From Yarrowia lipolytica (lineage: Eukaryota; Ascomycota; Dipodascomycetes; Dipodascales), in the NCBI RefSeq assembly GCF_001761485.1, contig NC_090771.1:124001-188000 (forward strand): DNA of 64,000 nucleotides, read 5' to 3'. Shown in pieces: positions 45,894-57,200 of this stretch; positions within the stretch are counted from its first letter, which is position 1, and each line of letters begins with the position of its first letter. The notes below the pieces were generated by a model. The model had not been told where the DNA came from. It saw only the letters and a list, made by a program, of their open reading frames with translations, and did not search any database. Made by a program: the position numbers and the translations under genes.

Positions 45894-46618
45894 TTTTCCT
45901 CGTTGAAAGTTGAAAACAGTAGAGTGTGTTGCGTGTGTAGAAAGTGGAGGATTTTTTTTTTGGGAGCTGACGCAGCTGCATAAAACTTTTAAGGTTAACG
46001 TTTTGGGATATGCAGAGGTTATTATGGTCACGTGAGGTGGCAATGACTATAAAATGAGTACGGGTACGAGTATGAATACCCGTAATATCGGGATGAGGAG
46101 TCATGTGATCGAGATTGGTCTGAATTAGTCATTGTATGTTGATTTTTTTGGCGCTGGAAAACAACACTACAGATTGAGACCGAGTTTTTTTTTGTAAGGC
46201 AGGCACTATATTAGCCTAACTAAACTCCCATGGGCTGTGTGTAAATTTTGTCGGAAAAAATGGAAAAAAATGAAAGAAAAATAGGAGAAATATAAATGGT
46301 ATAGTTTTTGTTATTGAAAAATCCATATTATAATATTCCCCCAATTTATTCCCCATCTAACAGTCTCAATCATCTCCATAGATCCACCTTTTTGCCTTTC
46401 TAATTCACCACCCAAACTCTCCATTTTTCTGGTCAAAATAAGCTTATCGGATCGATGGCAATGTCTTCCAGGCGGCCCAGAAAAGAGGAGAAGGGCGACT
46501 GTACTGAGAGTGGAGGAGTCTGTGCGATGTGGCGAATCAACTGGCGTTTTTTTCCGACTATTTTTATTGTTTTGGAAGAGTTATCGAGGAGTTATTGAGT
46601 AATTGAGTAATTGAGGTT

Positions 46619-46620
<2 letters not shown>

Positions 46621-46658
<38 letters not shown>
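46621..46658. repeat. Poly(T) homopolymer, 38 bases
   Basis: An uninterrupted run of 38 Ts. It may be a nucleosome-excluding tract, or the poly(A) tail of an old retroposed copy on the minus strand. Its exact length is unreliable in most sequencing. Confidence 0.95.
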
Positions 46659-46659
<1 letters not shown>

Positions 46660-47056
46660 AGTAAATTCGAAATTTCGGAGAAATTCAAGCTATTTGGGTG
46701 GTTTGGGTAGAGCGAGGTTCATTATATGGCCGTTGAATAGCGCACAATATATATTTGTACACGTCTCTATAATTTGCAAGGAAATGTTCTGAAGTTTTCA
46801 TTTTTCTTGTCATTTTTCTGAATTTATTCTCTTCTTCTGAAATTGCTATTTTTACTGAATTTCCTGAAATGTAAGTTTCTGATAAATTCAAACGATTAGA
46901 TTATTCTAAATTATATTTAATCAAATAAAATCTGGAAAAAAGGAAACCTCTAGATATCGATTCTGTAAGTCTCACAACAACCGTCCACATCCTCCTTCTG
47001 ACCACGCCAACTCCCCAAACGACCCCCAAATGACCCCCAAAGGAATCCCCACTATC

Positions 47057-47104
47057 ATGGCAGAAACACCGCACCTGAACTTAGACTCGCATCACCGGAC
47101 TTGA
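47057..47104 (+). promoter_or_regulatory. Short upstream ORF before the WBP2-like gene
   Basis: ATGGCAGAAACACCG begins a 15-codon frame ending TGA at 47102-47104, 59 bases before the main start codon and in another frame. If the transcript starts upstream of it, it could limit translation of the downstream protein. Confidence 0.4.
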
Positions 47105-47163
47105 CAGCATCTCCAGAACTGTACCACAACAGAACGGTACCAGCAACACTTCTCACAACCCAC

Positions 47164-47727
47164 ATGTCACTCAACAGCACCAACTCAACATCAACGTCGG
47201 GCATGCAGCTCTGCGCCAAAAGCGTGCAACTGGTACTCACCGAAACCTCCAAGCCCTATGATGAGGGCCGATCTCCGGTGCGATACGAGGCGACTGGAGT
47301 GACAGTTCTGATTGACGCCACTCGGGTCATTGTGCAGTCGGACTCGGACAACGCGCCCCAGCTGCCTCACGTGGTCGCGTTCAAGCTGGACTGTGTCAAT
47401 TTCGCCTCGCTGGAAATTCCCATGACCAACATTCTCAAGGTGCAGCTGACTCAGCCGTGGTTTGGCCCCAACTCGGTGGACATTTCGTTTGTGGCGATTC
47501 CCAAGGCCGAGAGAGGCCTGCATCTGGTTCCCGGGCTGAGACGGGACGGAACCACGTGGCGAGCCGATCTGTACTTTCGCGAGGGTGGTGCCATTGAGTT
47601 CCAAAAGGTTCTGGCGGAGAAACACACAGCGTTCAGGGAGAGAGTCCAGAGACAGGTTTCGGTGGCGCGAGACGGCATCGAGCCGGATTTGCCACAGTAC
47701 GAGGCTCCTCCTGGTTATGAGGAATAG
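47164..47727 (+). CDS. WBP2-like GRAM-domain protein
   Basis: This 187-residue protein resembles the WW-domain-binding protein 2 family, small PH/GRAM-fold proteins with C-terminal PPxY-like motifs that recruit WW-domain partners such as Nedd4/Rsp5-type ubiquitin ligases. Visible support: an N terminus starting MSLN, a GRAM-like core (about 30-150) with GVTVLIDATRVIV, an LEIPMTNILKVQLTQPWFG segment resembling the WBP2 family's QPVFG region, and the family motif FREGGAIEF. The end is LPQYEAPPGYEE, where PPGY is the expected WW ligand. The first in-frame ATG is 47164. A similar family member is known in fission yeast as a stress-induced protein (from memory). Its role here is unknown. A 12-bp minisatellite lies about 180 bp after the stop. 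Confidence 0.75.
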   Translation: MSLNSTNSTSTSGMQLCAKSVQLVLTETSKPYDEGRSPVRYEATGVTVLIDATRVIVQSDSDNAPQLPHVVAFKLDCVNFASLEIPMTNILKVQLTQPWFGPNSVDISFVAIPKAERGLHLVPGLRRDGTTWRADLYFREGGAIEFQKVLAEKHTAFRERVQRQVSVARDGIEPDLPQYEAPPGYEE

Positions 47728-50316
47728 ATGGTGGGATGTGGACGAAACACAACAACCGCTTGGGTCTTATCCGACTGTTGACAGATAGACACTCGACTCA
47801 GGATACTGGTGGTTACCCATTTCTCCATTTCCCAACGTTTTCCTTCACGTTTGTTCCACGCTCAAGGCCTCTTCTCCTCGTTTTTCTAACGGTTTTTTTC
47901 CCCCGCTCAAGGTCTCTGTCAAGGTCTCTTGTCAAGGTCTCTGTCAAGGTCTCTGTCAAGGTCTCTGTCAAGGTCTCTGTCAAGGTCTCTTCTCTACCGC
48001 CCACCACCCTACCCAATCATTCGGCCACTCATATACACAACATCAAACGAGTCCCCTGAAGCGGAGAGCCCCACAAGTATAAGAAAGAGTTGGTGCAGAG
48101 ACGCTTCACACATTCCGCAGTTTTGAAACTCTGAGACGATCGTGCCCTAAACAGAACCTGGGACCCGCGTCACCCAGTCTCACGAGACCCCGACAGCCTC
48201 TTTATACGTGTACGGTATATCGAGATAACTTATTGCATCATTTTGCCATGAGATGAGACAAGCATAAAAATGATATTTTGATGATGGTTACGTGGTAATA
48301 CCCAGCCAGGCATTGAAAGTATATCTGCTACAGACTAATGAGTGGTGCCATTCGACAGCTGGAGCCCGACCGATCTCCACAATGTATTTCCTTAACCCAG
48401 GGCTACTAAATTGAAAATATGGAAGTACACCAAGATCGAGGAGGTCTGCTCTATGAATGTTGAAAGTGGGTCTTACGGTTAGATGCTTATAAAGCTGTCT
48501 TATTGTAGTATCATAGTCCCGTGACAGGGCTAAGGGGTCCGTAAGGCGCACTTTGGCGCATAGACTTTACGGTATATCATCCGGAACAGCCACATTTTTT
48601 CATTTTCAGCATTTCGAGAGCTGATTGAAGCGGAATTGGAAATGTAGACTCCGGAATGAGGCAATTTCGAAGTCCCCGTGTCTCTAGCTTGTCTGTATCG
48701 ATTTCTAAAGTCGTTACACATCATGGGTTAGCTCGACAGTATGTAGGTGTCTTCACAATTGCCAAATGCGCATCTTGTAGTAGAAGATATGTATTCCTGG
48801 AGTATTTCCATGGTGCTATACCACCAAACATCCGCCCTTTGTTGTCATGGTTATTCCATTGCTATTATCCCTCGTTGTTAACGCCAGTATATATGTCGGA
48901 GTCATCAAATCAGGACCAGGATGTACTAAAAATGCTACAGATTCCATTATAAACACTCAAATGTATAGTTTCAAGTTTCTGGGGGCATCCAATGAGTGGT
49001 TGAAACACGTCAGTCAACTCCCCAAACGTCCTATGTGCTTCCTACACTAAGTATCAATGATATTCATACGACCTTCAGTAGGGTGACCGGATGCACAGCG
49101 AGACGATGAAACTTCAGATTGAAAAGTAACATGAAGTTGGAAAGTCGTCAGTAGTTGAGAAATGTCATGTTAAATCCATTACCAAAGTCTTTGATAACCA
49201 GATTTATTCTCTAGTCGAGTTATCGTCATATTATTAGATGGTCTCTTGTAAGACCTGTTCCCAAGGCAAGAAGAGCAATCGAAAAGAAACTGGAACGGAT
49301 AAAACTCTCAAGATAAATAAAGTAGAGAAAGATCACTTGGAACCCGCAGTCCTTTGGATTCTGTTGTTTATCTCATACAAAAACACTCCATGTTCACATC
49401 TTTTTACTCAACAAAATATTAGCCTAATTCCAACAAAAAGCTAACTACTGGCTCAACTAAAACCCAACACAACATCCCCCAAGATTGACACAACCAGACT
49501 TATCATAGTGCCAATAACATCCACAAGTGAATTTCTGCTAAGAATGTAGATCTTTTAAACCCCCCGATATACTCATAATCCCTTTTAGTTCCTCGGAACA
49601 TCAAAATACAACCCCCAGAACAAAACCCCCTTAACAATTTCCCAACTAACAATAACTAAAGAAATAACGGAAACAAAAGTACCATTCAAACAATCCTGTA
49701 GTAACCGCAGCGACTCAAAAACTTCCCACACAGCTATTACACACCTGATAAACCTCCTTATCAACTCCCCAACCATCTACCTATCTCCACAAAACTTCTA
49801 CAATACAATTTGGTAGTACCGTTCATGCCACTGGCGCTACACTATCTACACCATCTATAATGGAATCTGAACCTACTCCAGAAAAACACACGCCTGATTT
49901 CTAGCAATTATGGACTCCAGTAATCGCGCCAGAATAATGCTCGTACTCTTTCACCCACTATTACTAATCTCACGGACTATTACTAATCATCTACACCCTC
50001 CAAAAAAAATCACATTCGAAATCAAACGCTCTTCAGGTAACCTCGGATTGGTATCTCCTCAGAGATATTACAAAGATTCTACACGCTGACTAATCAACCT
50101 TAGCTACAACTATCAACGCCAATAACAAGTATCCCTACTGACTACAGTTACAATCCACGGGCTACACGGAGCCCTGGATGTCTCGCACTCACAAGCGCAC
50201 CCACTCACGCGCTGCGCTCATGCCTGTTGGAATATCGGTATATCACCTTGACTATGCTCTTCCTTTTATCCTCCACTGCAGTCCTCTGCTTCCTGTCCTG
50301 TACATTGCTGACGCAA
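47728..50316. other. Spacer between WBP2-like gene and SUI2
   Basis: No recognisable gene. It holds a 12-bp minisatellite at 47.9 kb and, from about 49.43 to 50.16 kb, a stretch notably poor in G and rich in A and C on the plus strand. Short hydrophobic-N-terminus frames such as 48847-49050 have no support. CACGTG words are absent over most of this stretch. Confidence 0.55.
47908..47991. repeat. 12-bp tandem repeat CAAGGTCTCTGT, seven copies
   Basis: Seven nearly identical units, one with an extra T, follow the WBP2-like gene by about 180 bp and may lie in its 3' untranslated region. Confidence 0.95.
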
Positions 50317-51258
50317 TCACTCAAAATCGCCAGCCTCCTCGTCAGCATCATCATCATCTCCATCCACCAGCTTGTTCTGCTGCTCAGTCTTCTCCATAAG
50401 CTTGGCGAGCTCGGCATCGTCGGTCTCAGTGACGGCCTTGGGCTCCATCTTGACCGTCAGAGAGCCGCCGGACGCCTCAATGCTCTCTCGAATCTTCTCA
50501 ATCGCCTCGCCGAGAGTGTCGATGGCCTTCTGCTTGTCCAGACAGGTGGAGGTGAGCACAAACAGAGGAGCGGCCACCAGCTTGACCTTGACGGGCACCA
50601 GCTCCGAGTTGAGCGTCTCACCGGCCGCCAGCGCCTTCTTGATCGCCTCAATGCCCTCGTAGGCAAAACAGGTGATGTCAATGTCAGCTCGCACCTTGAC
50701 GGGGTTGGGGGTCAGTCGCCGGCCAATCTGGGCCTTGAGATCCTCCATGATGGCGGGAGAAGCAGGGTCCTCCAGATCGCCAAACACCTGGTCGGGGTTG
50801 GTGATGGACAGCTTGAAGCCGTCGTAGGCATGGCCATACTTGGTGCTCAGCGGCCAGCCCACCTGTTCGTACAGCTTTTCTAGCGAGTACTTGTGTTTCT
50901 CCGCCACGTGCCGCAGAATCGAGTGCACAGTCTTGGACTTGGTGTACTTTTCCTCACACTTTTCCACGTCCTCGGCGCTCACTCGCCGTTTCGACAGATC
51001 GATGTAGCCCTTGTCCTTGTCCACTCGCAGAACAACCACAATCTCGTTCTTGCCCACCTTGATGTGCTTCTGGATGGACCGGATACGTCGTCGCGACAGC
51101 TCCGACAGCAGAATCATGCCCTCAATGTCGTCGTACTCAAGCAGCTTGACGTACGCGCCCATGTCGGCAATCTCCTTGACGTTGACCATCACCAGGTCGT
51201 CGACCTCGGGGTACTTGTTGGCGTAGAATCGGCAGGTGGTCGTGTTGACTTCGTCCAT
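50317..51258 (-). CDS. Translation initiation factor eIF2-alpha
   Basis: eIF2-alpha is the regulatory subunit of eIF2, which delivers initiator tRNA to the 40S ribosome; phosphorylation by Gcn2 slows initiation and triggers general amino-acid control. The 313 residues show the N-terminal S1 domain (about 12-90) with CRFYANKYPEVDDLVMVNVK, the regulatory loop MILLSELSRRRIRSIQ, then GYIDLSKRRVS, the helical domain and the C-terminal alpha-beta domain. The tail is acidic (DGDDDDADEEAGDFE). The phosphorylated serine corresponds to Ser55 counted from Met1 (the Ser before RRR), and the surrounding kinase-recognition sequence is intact. The start codon is the only candidate. Upstream are CACGTG near 51347 and a tRNA-like fragment. 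Confidence 0.97.
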   Translation of the reverse strand: MDEVNTTTCRFYANKYPEVDDLVMVNVKEIADMGAYVKLLEYDDIEGMILLSELSRRRIRSIQKHIKVGKNEIVVVLRVDKDKGYIDLSKRRVSAEDVEKCEEKYTKSKTVHSILRHVAEKHKYSLEKLYEQVGWPLSTKYGHAYDGFKLSITNPDQVFGDLEDPASPAIMEDLKAQIGRRLTPNPVKVRADIDITCFAYEGIEAIKKALAAGETLNSELVPVKVKLVAAPLFVLTSTCLDKQKAIDTLGEAIEKIRESIEASGGSLTVKMEPKAVTETDDAELAKLMEKTEQQNKLVDGDDDDADEEAGDFE

Positions 51259-51336
51259 TTTTTTGCTGCTTGTGTCGGTGGGTGGTGAGATTGGATTCGG
51301 ACATGACTGATTGCATGAGGATTTTTCAGCTACAGT

Positions 51337-51393
51337 TTTAGGTTGGTCACGTGGCGGGAACCGAGGTTGTTGGTTCGATTCCCACTGGGCACG
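51337..51393 (+). other. tRNA-like T-arm fragment
   Basis: GTTGGTTCGATTCCCAC matches the B-box consensus GGTTCGANTCC exactly, but the T-stem has one mismatch, and the TGGGCAC that follows finds no complementary 5' acceptor. It probably derives from a tRNA; a functional tRNA is unlikely. Confidence 0.3.
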
Positions 51394-51675
51394 GATGGAT
51401 GTAGTTTATGGGAGCTGAGGAAGCGGAAATAATGGCTCACAATATGGCACAGACCGTTTTGCATGGGCCAGATACGCCATCTGAAATAATCTTCAGATTC
51501 GGGAAGACTCTGATTCAGGAAGACTCTTAATCTATGATCAGCCTTCCCCCTCCCCAGAAAGCTTAAATTATGTGGAACTAGCACAACCACAGATGCATGC
51601 ACTTGTGCAGTGTGCACACGTGCCACACCAGCCAGTTTGTGTCAGACATGAACACCAAACAGGAAAGTCAGCATC

Positions 51676-51750
51676 TTCAGAAGGATACTCTCCAGAAGGA
51701 TACTCTCCAGAAGGATACCCTCCAGAAGGATACCCTCCAGGAGGAGAACC
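51676..51750. repeat. 15-bp tandem repeat, five copies
   Basis: Units of TCCAGAAGGATACTC, in phase with codons on both strands: SPEGY/PPEGY on plus and PSGEY/PSGGY on minus. This would suit a coding repeat, but neither reading is part of a recognised gene. Confidence 0.9.
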
Positions 51751-52240
51751 CATGAAAGATACCCTAGTCTCACGTGAGTCCACGTGACTCTCCTCAATTC
51801 AATGACCCCCGTCTCCCCATCCTATCCTCCACACGTCCGCCGAATTGGAGACAGAACATGATTGCGTCCGCCGCTTTGATTGTGTGGTGGAAAGAGATGG
51901 AAAAACAGGTGTGGAGAAGGAAGAGTTGGTTTCGGAGGCGGACATGGGCTTTATATATCAAGGTGGAGCGGGACTTTGTGTAATAAGGTGTGGTTGGTGG
52001 AGATGTTGGCGAGGCGGTGGGCGCTGGTCACGTGACCGAGATGGCGGGGGTGTTGGCGTTGGTCACGTGACGCAATAGAAATCTGTCTCAGGTTTGATTT
52101 AGATTTCATCAGATGTGTTTTCTTGACGGGGTGTTGAATTTGGGGTTGATTTGGTGGGGGAATCCACTTGGCTCGTTATTGTTCGTCATTCAGATCGATC
52201 ATGGGCCAGCTGGAATCGGTTTGTTGAGAATGATCAGAGG

Positions 52241-52288
52241 GTTCTTTTCTTCTTTTCTTCTTTTCTTCTTCTTTTCTTCTTTCTTTCG
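52241..52288. repeat. CTTTT/CTT pyrimidine tract
   Basis: A continuous polypyrimidine run of TTCTTTTC units ending in CGTTTACAG, which superficially resembles a 3' splice site. Confidence 0.85.
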
Positions 52289-53917
52289 TTTACAGCGATG
52301 AACAGCCGTCGCAAAGGTAAGGGAAAGGGGCTACAAGAATCTGAAGACAGCTGCGCCATGAACGTTTGTCATTTCTTTTCGATGGAAAATATTGAGACGG
52401 TTCTAGAATCTCTGAAGGGTTTGATTCGTTGTGTTGTCTTCTGTGACTTTGGTACAATGGCAATGCCGCAAAAGTTCCAAAAGACCACTCCTGATTACCC
52501 GAGAAACTTCTGGAGAAGCGCGCTCTTTCTCATCCCAGACATGGCACTCCTTATTAGTCATAGGGGGGCAGTTGTTGACAAATCACAAGTGCTAAAAGTG
52601 CCCAATTAACCCCATTCACTTCCCCAAGTCTTCTCAGTGGAGTTTTCTAATTCCGAGACGGAAAACACTGTCATTGAGATGGTTCCAGGTGGCTCTGAGT
52701 CAGTTCCATTTCTCTCTGAATCATTTCCCGAATCAGTTCTCTCTGGAGCAGGGGTTGTCTTCTGATCCGACGGTTCCACCATCATGTGTGGACCGCTAAC
52801 CAGTTCCTTCCGACTCGGTGAGCGTTCCTCAAAATAGAACCATTTGAAAGCTGGAGACGAGCCGATTACGACTCAGCAGCACCATTTCCGCACAGCAATG
52901 ACCAGTCAAAAGTTGGGTACAATGCTCATCCCAATTGCTCCCCAAAACCAATGCTCCTTGAAGCCGTGACGATTCCCAACACTATGATGAATGAAAGGAC
53001 CGAAAGTTGCAAAAATGAAATTCTGATGAGAAAGTTGTTGTTGTTTTTCCATCGACTGCCGCCAACCGAACTGTCAGACAGAGACAGGACCGAACCAAGC
53101 GCCATTTGACGTCTTCCACAGCTCATGCAGCAAACATCCCGCCACGACTGGACAGTCTAGATATCGACATGGCATGTTCGGTGTCTGTTCGGTACCCGGA
53201 GGGCCAGCTTCGAAGGTGGCACTCCAGATCTCGAGGTAGCACTACATGCCCTTCTCCATCTCCTGTTCTACCTCTTTTGTTGCGATTTTGTCGTTCCTAC
53301 TTTCGCCACATACATCTCATGCCTTCACTTGATGATACCTCAGGAACGAGTAATGCCACCGGTTGAAAAGGTAGGTATAACTGTTCCTCTGGTATAGGGC
53401 GTTGAAATGAGTCTACTCTTGTACCTACAGGCCAACTACACAACTACCTACTCAAGTTATCCCTTCACTATTGTGCTCTACTATCACCTGGACTAGATCC
53501 TGAATACAATACTGTGCCTAGAGAGATGGGAAGTTGATCAAAATGAAACTTGACGTCTGAAGGTCATTTCAGGTCACCGTCTCCGTTTCATTTGGCGCAT
53601 TATCCATCGTTCTGGAGCGCGGTTCATGCTATAGGGGGAATGCCAACCTTTCAACTATACTTCTAACAAATAATAGTTGATGATGAAAAAAAGATATCCG
53701 CACAGAACGAAGTATTGTATAGCAAAAATGTTCAAAATACAGAAAAAACCATGAAACCAATATCGTAGAATCCATCTAGACAAACGCCATATCTCCACCG
53801 CCTCTGGATCCCTAGATAAAGACCCCAAGTCAAGTTTTGATGTCAACAAAGTCTAACTAATATTTGTTAAATTAAAGAGAGCTGGACATCTACAACAAAT
53901 CGAGTCCAGGACCGCGA

Positions 53918-53965
53918 GTCACGTGTTAAGTCACATGTTAAGTCACATGTTAAGTCACGTGTTAA
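53918..53965. promoter_or_regulatory. 12-bp array of E-box-like CACRTG
   Basis: Four exact-length units GTCACRTGTTAA, with CACGTG in the first and last and CACATG in the two central units. Two further CACGTG lie at about 54044 and 54064. The array is about 300 bp beyond the 3' end of the PX-protein gene. It resembles clustered bHLH sites. Confidence 0.65.
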
Positions 53966-54270
53966 GTATCTTATAACGTGAAACCGCTTCTCTCGATACG
54001 TGAGTGATCTGGATCTGGATCAGAGTGTGTGTGCAATCTCTGCCAGTCACGTGACTAAAATCCTTCACGTGACTTGAACACCCAAGAATTACCACCCAAA
54101 GACACAAAACGAAAGTAACATGTCATTATTCTATGTAAAATATCTATTGTCTCCAGTCAGTCAGTAGCTGACAGTGGTTAGAGCAGAGCTGACAGTAGTG
54201 AGCTGAAAAGAGTGAAGAGTTGAGTACTCTTACTGCTCCGCATCTGAGCGATGCATCTTCGCCGTTCGCT

Positions 54271-57200
54271 CTAGCGGTCCAGAATCTCCAACAATTGGTT
54301 CTTGAAAACAGGCAGCATTTTGGGAATCTCGGTAATATCCGGTCGCTGGGGCGGCAAGTCGCTGGACTGCTGCTTCTGTTCAATCTTCCGGGCCAACTGT
54401 CGTCGTCGTCTCTCCTCTTCCACCGCATCCAGCTGTCCCTCGCTCTTGCCCATGATAGCGCGGTCCTCTAGATCCAGCTCCGCCACGTCCAATTCCAGCT
54501 CGTTAATGTCTTCAATATCGATTCCGAAATCGCCCGTGTTGATGCCGTTGGCTCCTCCTGGCAAGGTCGAGTCCCATCGCGTGTCAATGTCGTCCTCCGC
54601 GTCAGCACCCATGGCTGCAAGGGTCGAGTTGACCGAAGACGACCTCGACAACCGCTTAACTCCGCCGTCACGCATCTGCTGGGCTGCCGCGGCGCGCAGA
54701 TCGTACCAGTCCTTTCGTCGTCGTGTCCAGTCGACAATCTGGTCCACCTCAAACACCACCCTCTCCTTGTCACCGGGGTAGTTGGCCAGCATCATTTCGA
54801 GATCAAGAGGAGCTCCATGCTGCTGGCCGTCCTTCAGAAAGAGAATAATGTCCGAAATCCAGCCCATGAGCTGGTCAAACAGACCGCCGTCGTGCTGGTA
54901 CACATTGTGGATGAACTTGAACAGAGAGTCAACGTGTCGGTTGCACAGGTCCACAAACAGTTGGACCTGCGAATTGGCGTCCGAAGTGAGCGAATCAATC
55001 TCACTCTTGCTGACCGTCTTGATCAGGTCGTCGGCAAACCGCTGAAGATCTCCCACTGCCTCAGAAATATGGGCATCCTTGAAGACCCGAATCAGGGGCT
55101 CGTAGAAGATGGTGATCAGATCCTTGACTAGCTGAACGGTCGCCTTCTCATTGATCAGATCCTGGAACAGGTCCTTGTCTCGCTTTCTGGTCAAATGCTT
55201 CAGCAAGTTCTTGGTGGCAGAAAACTTGAGCACCTCGTCGGACTGAACTTCATGGGGATCGTTACTCGGCTCCTCCTCCACCGCATTGTCCCACCGTTCG
55301 TACCACAGCTGCACAGTGCGCTCCTGTTCCCAGGAATGGTTCTCTTCTGCCTGCAGCTTGAAAATGGCCAGCACCATGTCGCAGTCATGAGCATGCTTGG
55401 TCTTGAGCACCCGCTGATGAGTGGCCTCGTCAGCGTAGACAAAATCCTCCAGTCCCTGACACACAGAATCATCGGCAATGAGCAGCTTGAGCTCCTTGAT
55501 GGCCCGCTCCTGCTGCTTGATGTCTTCTTGTAACATGTACCAGATGATATTCTGGAAGAGCGACTTGCGGCCAAACGGCTGGGCCAGGAACAGATCCATC
55601 ATTCCCTTCATGATCGAGACGGGGTTGGACAGCCGCAAAATGCCCTTGATCACCGTGTACGGAATGAACCGGTGAAGACGACACACCTGCGCAAACACCT
55701 CGGGAGCATTGTCCGACGCCACAAACATGTGGAACAGCGTGGCGGCAAACTCAATCGTCGCCCACTTGATGAACTTTTGGAACCGGGGACTCAGGTCACG
55801 TGCGCTGCTCTTGTCCCGGATCTCGTCGAAAATGTGTTTCAGACCATCTTCCCGCACAAGATCTTGCTTGAACTCCTGGAGGTAAACGTTGAGCTCCTGC
55901 GCTCGGGCTTGGGCAACCTCGTAGAACTGCAGCTGGTCACGCACACGGGCAATGTCGACTTTTCGACGCAGCTCCATATCGCGAATCTCGTTGGGTGTCA
56001 TTTGAATGGGGTCCATGTAGAGAAACTCGAGGAGCGTCTTGGAGTTGGCTACCATTCGGTTTGACACCAGAGTATGAAGGTAGGCACGGAGGGTGGTTCG
56101 TTGTTTCTCACGCGGAAGACTTACTCTCTTTCCATCGTGATGGACGTTGGCGGTATCGTCATCATCAATATGCTCCTCTGCGTCGTTGAGCTCGTCTTCG
56201 GGGTCGTCGTTTTCGGTGTCGACAAAGCCGCCGATACCTGAGGACGTGGCCTGGGAGGCAGCACGGTTACGCACGGGCAAATTGGGCAGCCCACGTCCGG
56301 GAAACTCCCGGTGTAGCTTCTTGGCCAGCTCCTTGAAGTCGTGGAAGGTGCGTGCGACCACAACGGTTCGGCCCTCATGAGACTCCATTTTCGTCTCAAT
56401 GAGGTACTCGGCGCTCACGTGGTCGCCGGCTAGAAACGAGAGCATTCGTTTGGTTCGGATTTCGCGCACTCCCACGACATTGACGCACAGGCCGTTAATG
56501 AATTTTCCACTGGCCAAGGACGATAGGACTTTTTTGTGGTCCAGCTGCTCGACGCCGGCGGTGGCCGGTTTCTCCACCTTGGCCGCGGGCTCGTCGACGT
56601 TGGTGGTCATGAGGCCGGCAGACATGTACATTGCAAAGGCTTTTTTGATCCGCAGGGAGATTTTCGATCGCTTTGTGTCTTCGGCTCTGTCTTCCGATGA
56701 GGAGATGTTCTTGTCTGCGAACGACTCTAGAAACGCCTGGAGCCGCAGTTGCCAAAAGTCGCGGTCGTCGGCTTTGCTGAGAAACGGAAACGTCTTGATG
56801 TGGTGGACAAACATGTGGCGGACAATGGGGAATTGGTAGACCACGGGGCCGTTGGGGCCGTTGGGGCCATTGGGGCCGTTGGTGGTGGCGAGGGTTCGGT
56901 TGGGGGTTGCGTTTCCGGTGCTGGGGGTTGTGTAGCCGGTATCGTGGGGCATTGCGCTGAGGCTCAGGTCGCCGTAGTTTTCGTCGTGGGAGTCGTAGAA
57001 GTGGTCTTCGTGGTCGTGGTCACCACCGTGGCCGTGGCCCTTGAGATGCGGAATGTGAATGTGTTTCTTGATGTGGCTGCCCTTCTTCTTGATGTGTTTG
57101 ATGGACCCCATGACGCTGTGGTGGGATCCTCCGGAGCTCTGCGGCTCCAGCACCGGCGACCCGATCGTCGGCGTGTAGTGGTCGCCGTCGTGGAAGCCCT

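Larger units (their letters stand above)
45894..47163. other. Divergent spacer NOG1-WBP2-like gene
   Basis: The NOG1 promoter side contains a T9-10 tract and CACGTG near 46029. A homopolymer of 38 Ts occupies 46621-46658, and AT-rich DNA extends to about 46.95 kb. A 15-codon upstream open reading frame (47057-47104) precedes the WBP2-like start. No other gene is seen. Confidence 0.6.
51259..54270. other. Spacer upstream of SUI2
   Basis: Holds a tRNA-like T-arm (51366-51390), a 15-bp repeat that can be read as a small Cys-rich minus-strand frame, paired CACGTG sites at 51770 and 51782 and at 52028 and 52062, a C/T tract at 52.25 kb, and a 152-codon plus-strand frame without domains (52151-52609). 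Near 53.9-54.1 kb there is a 12-bp CACRTG array and two more CACGTG sites. No gene is assigned. Confidence 0.55.

Noticed and set aside
48847-49050. 67-codon frame with a signal-peptide-like start (and a similar one at 59377-59580)
   Set aside because: A hydrophobic N terminus alone is weak; no cleavage site, no conservation and no sequence likeness between the two.
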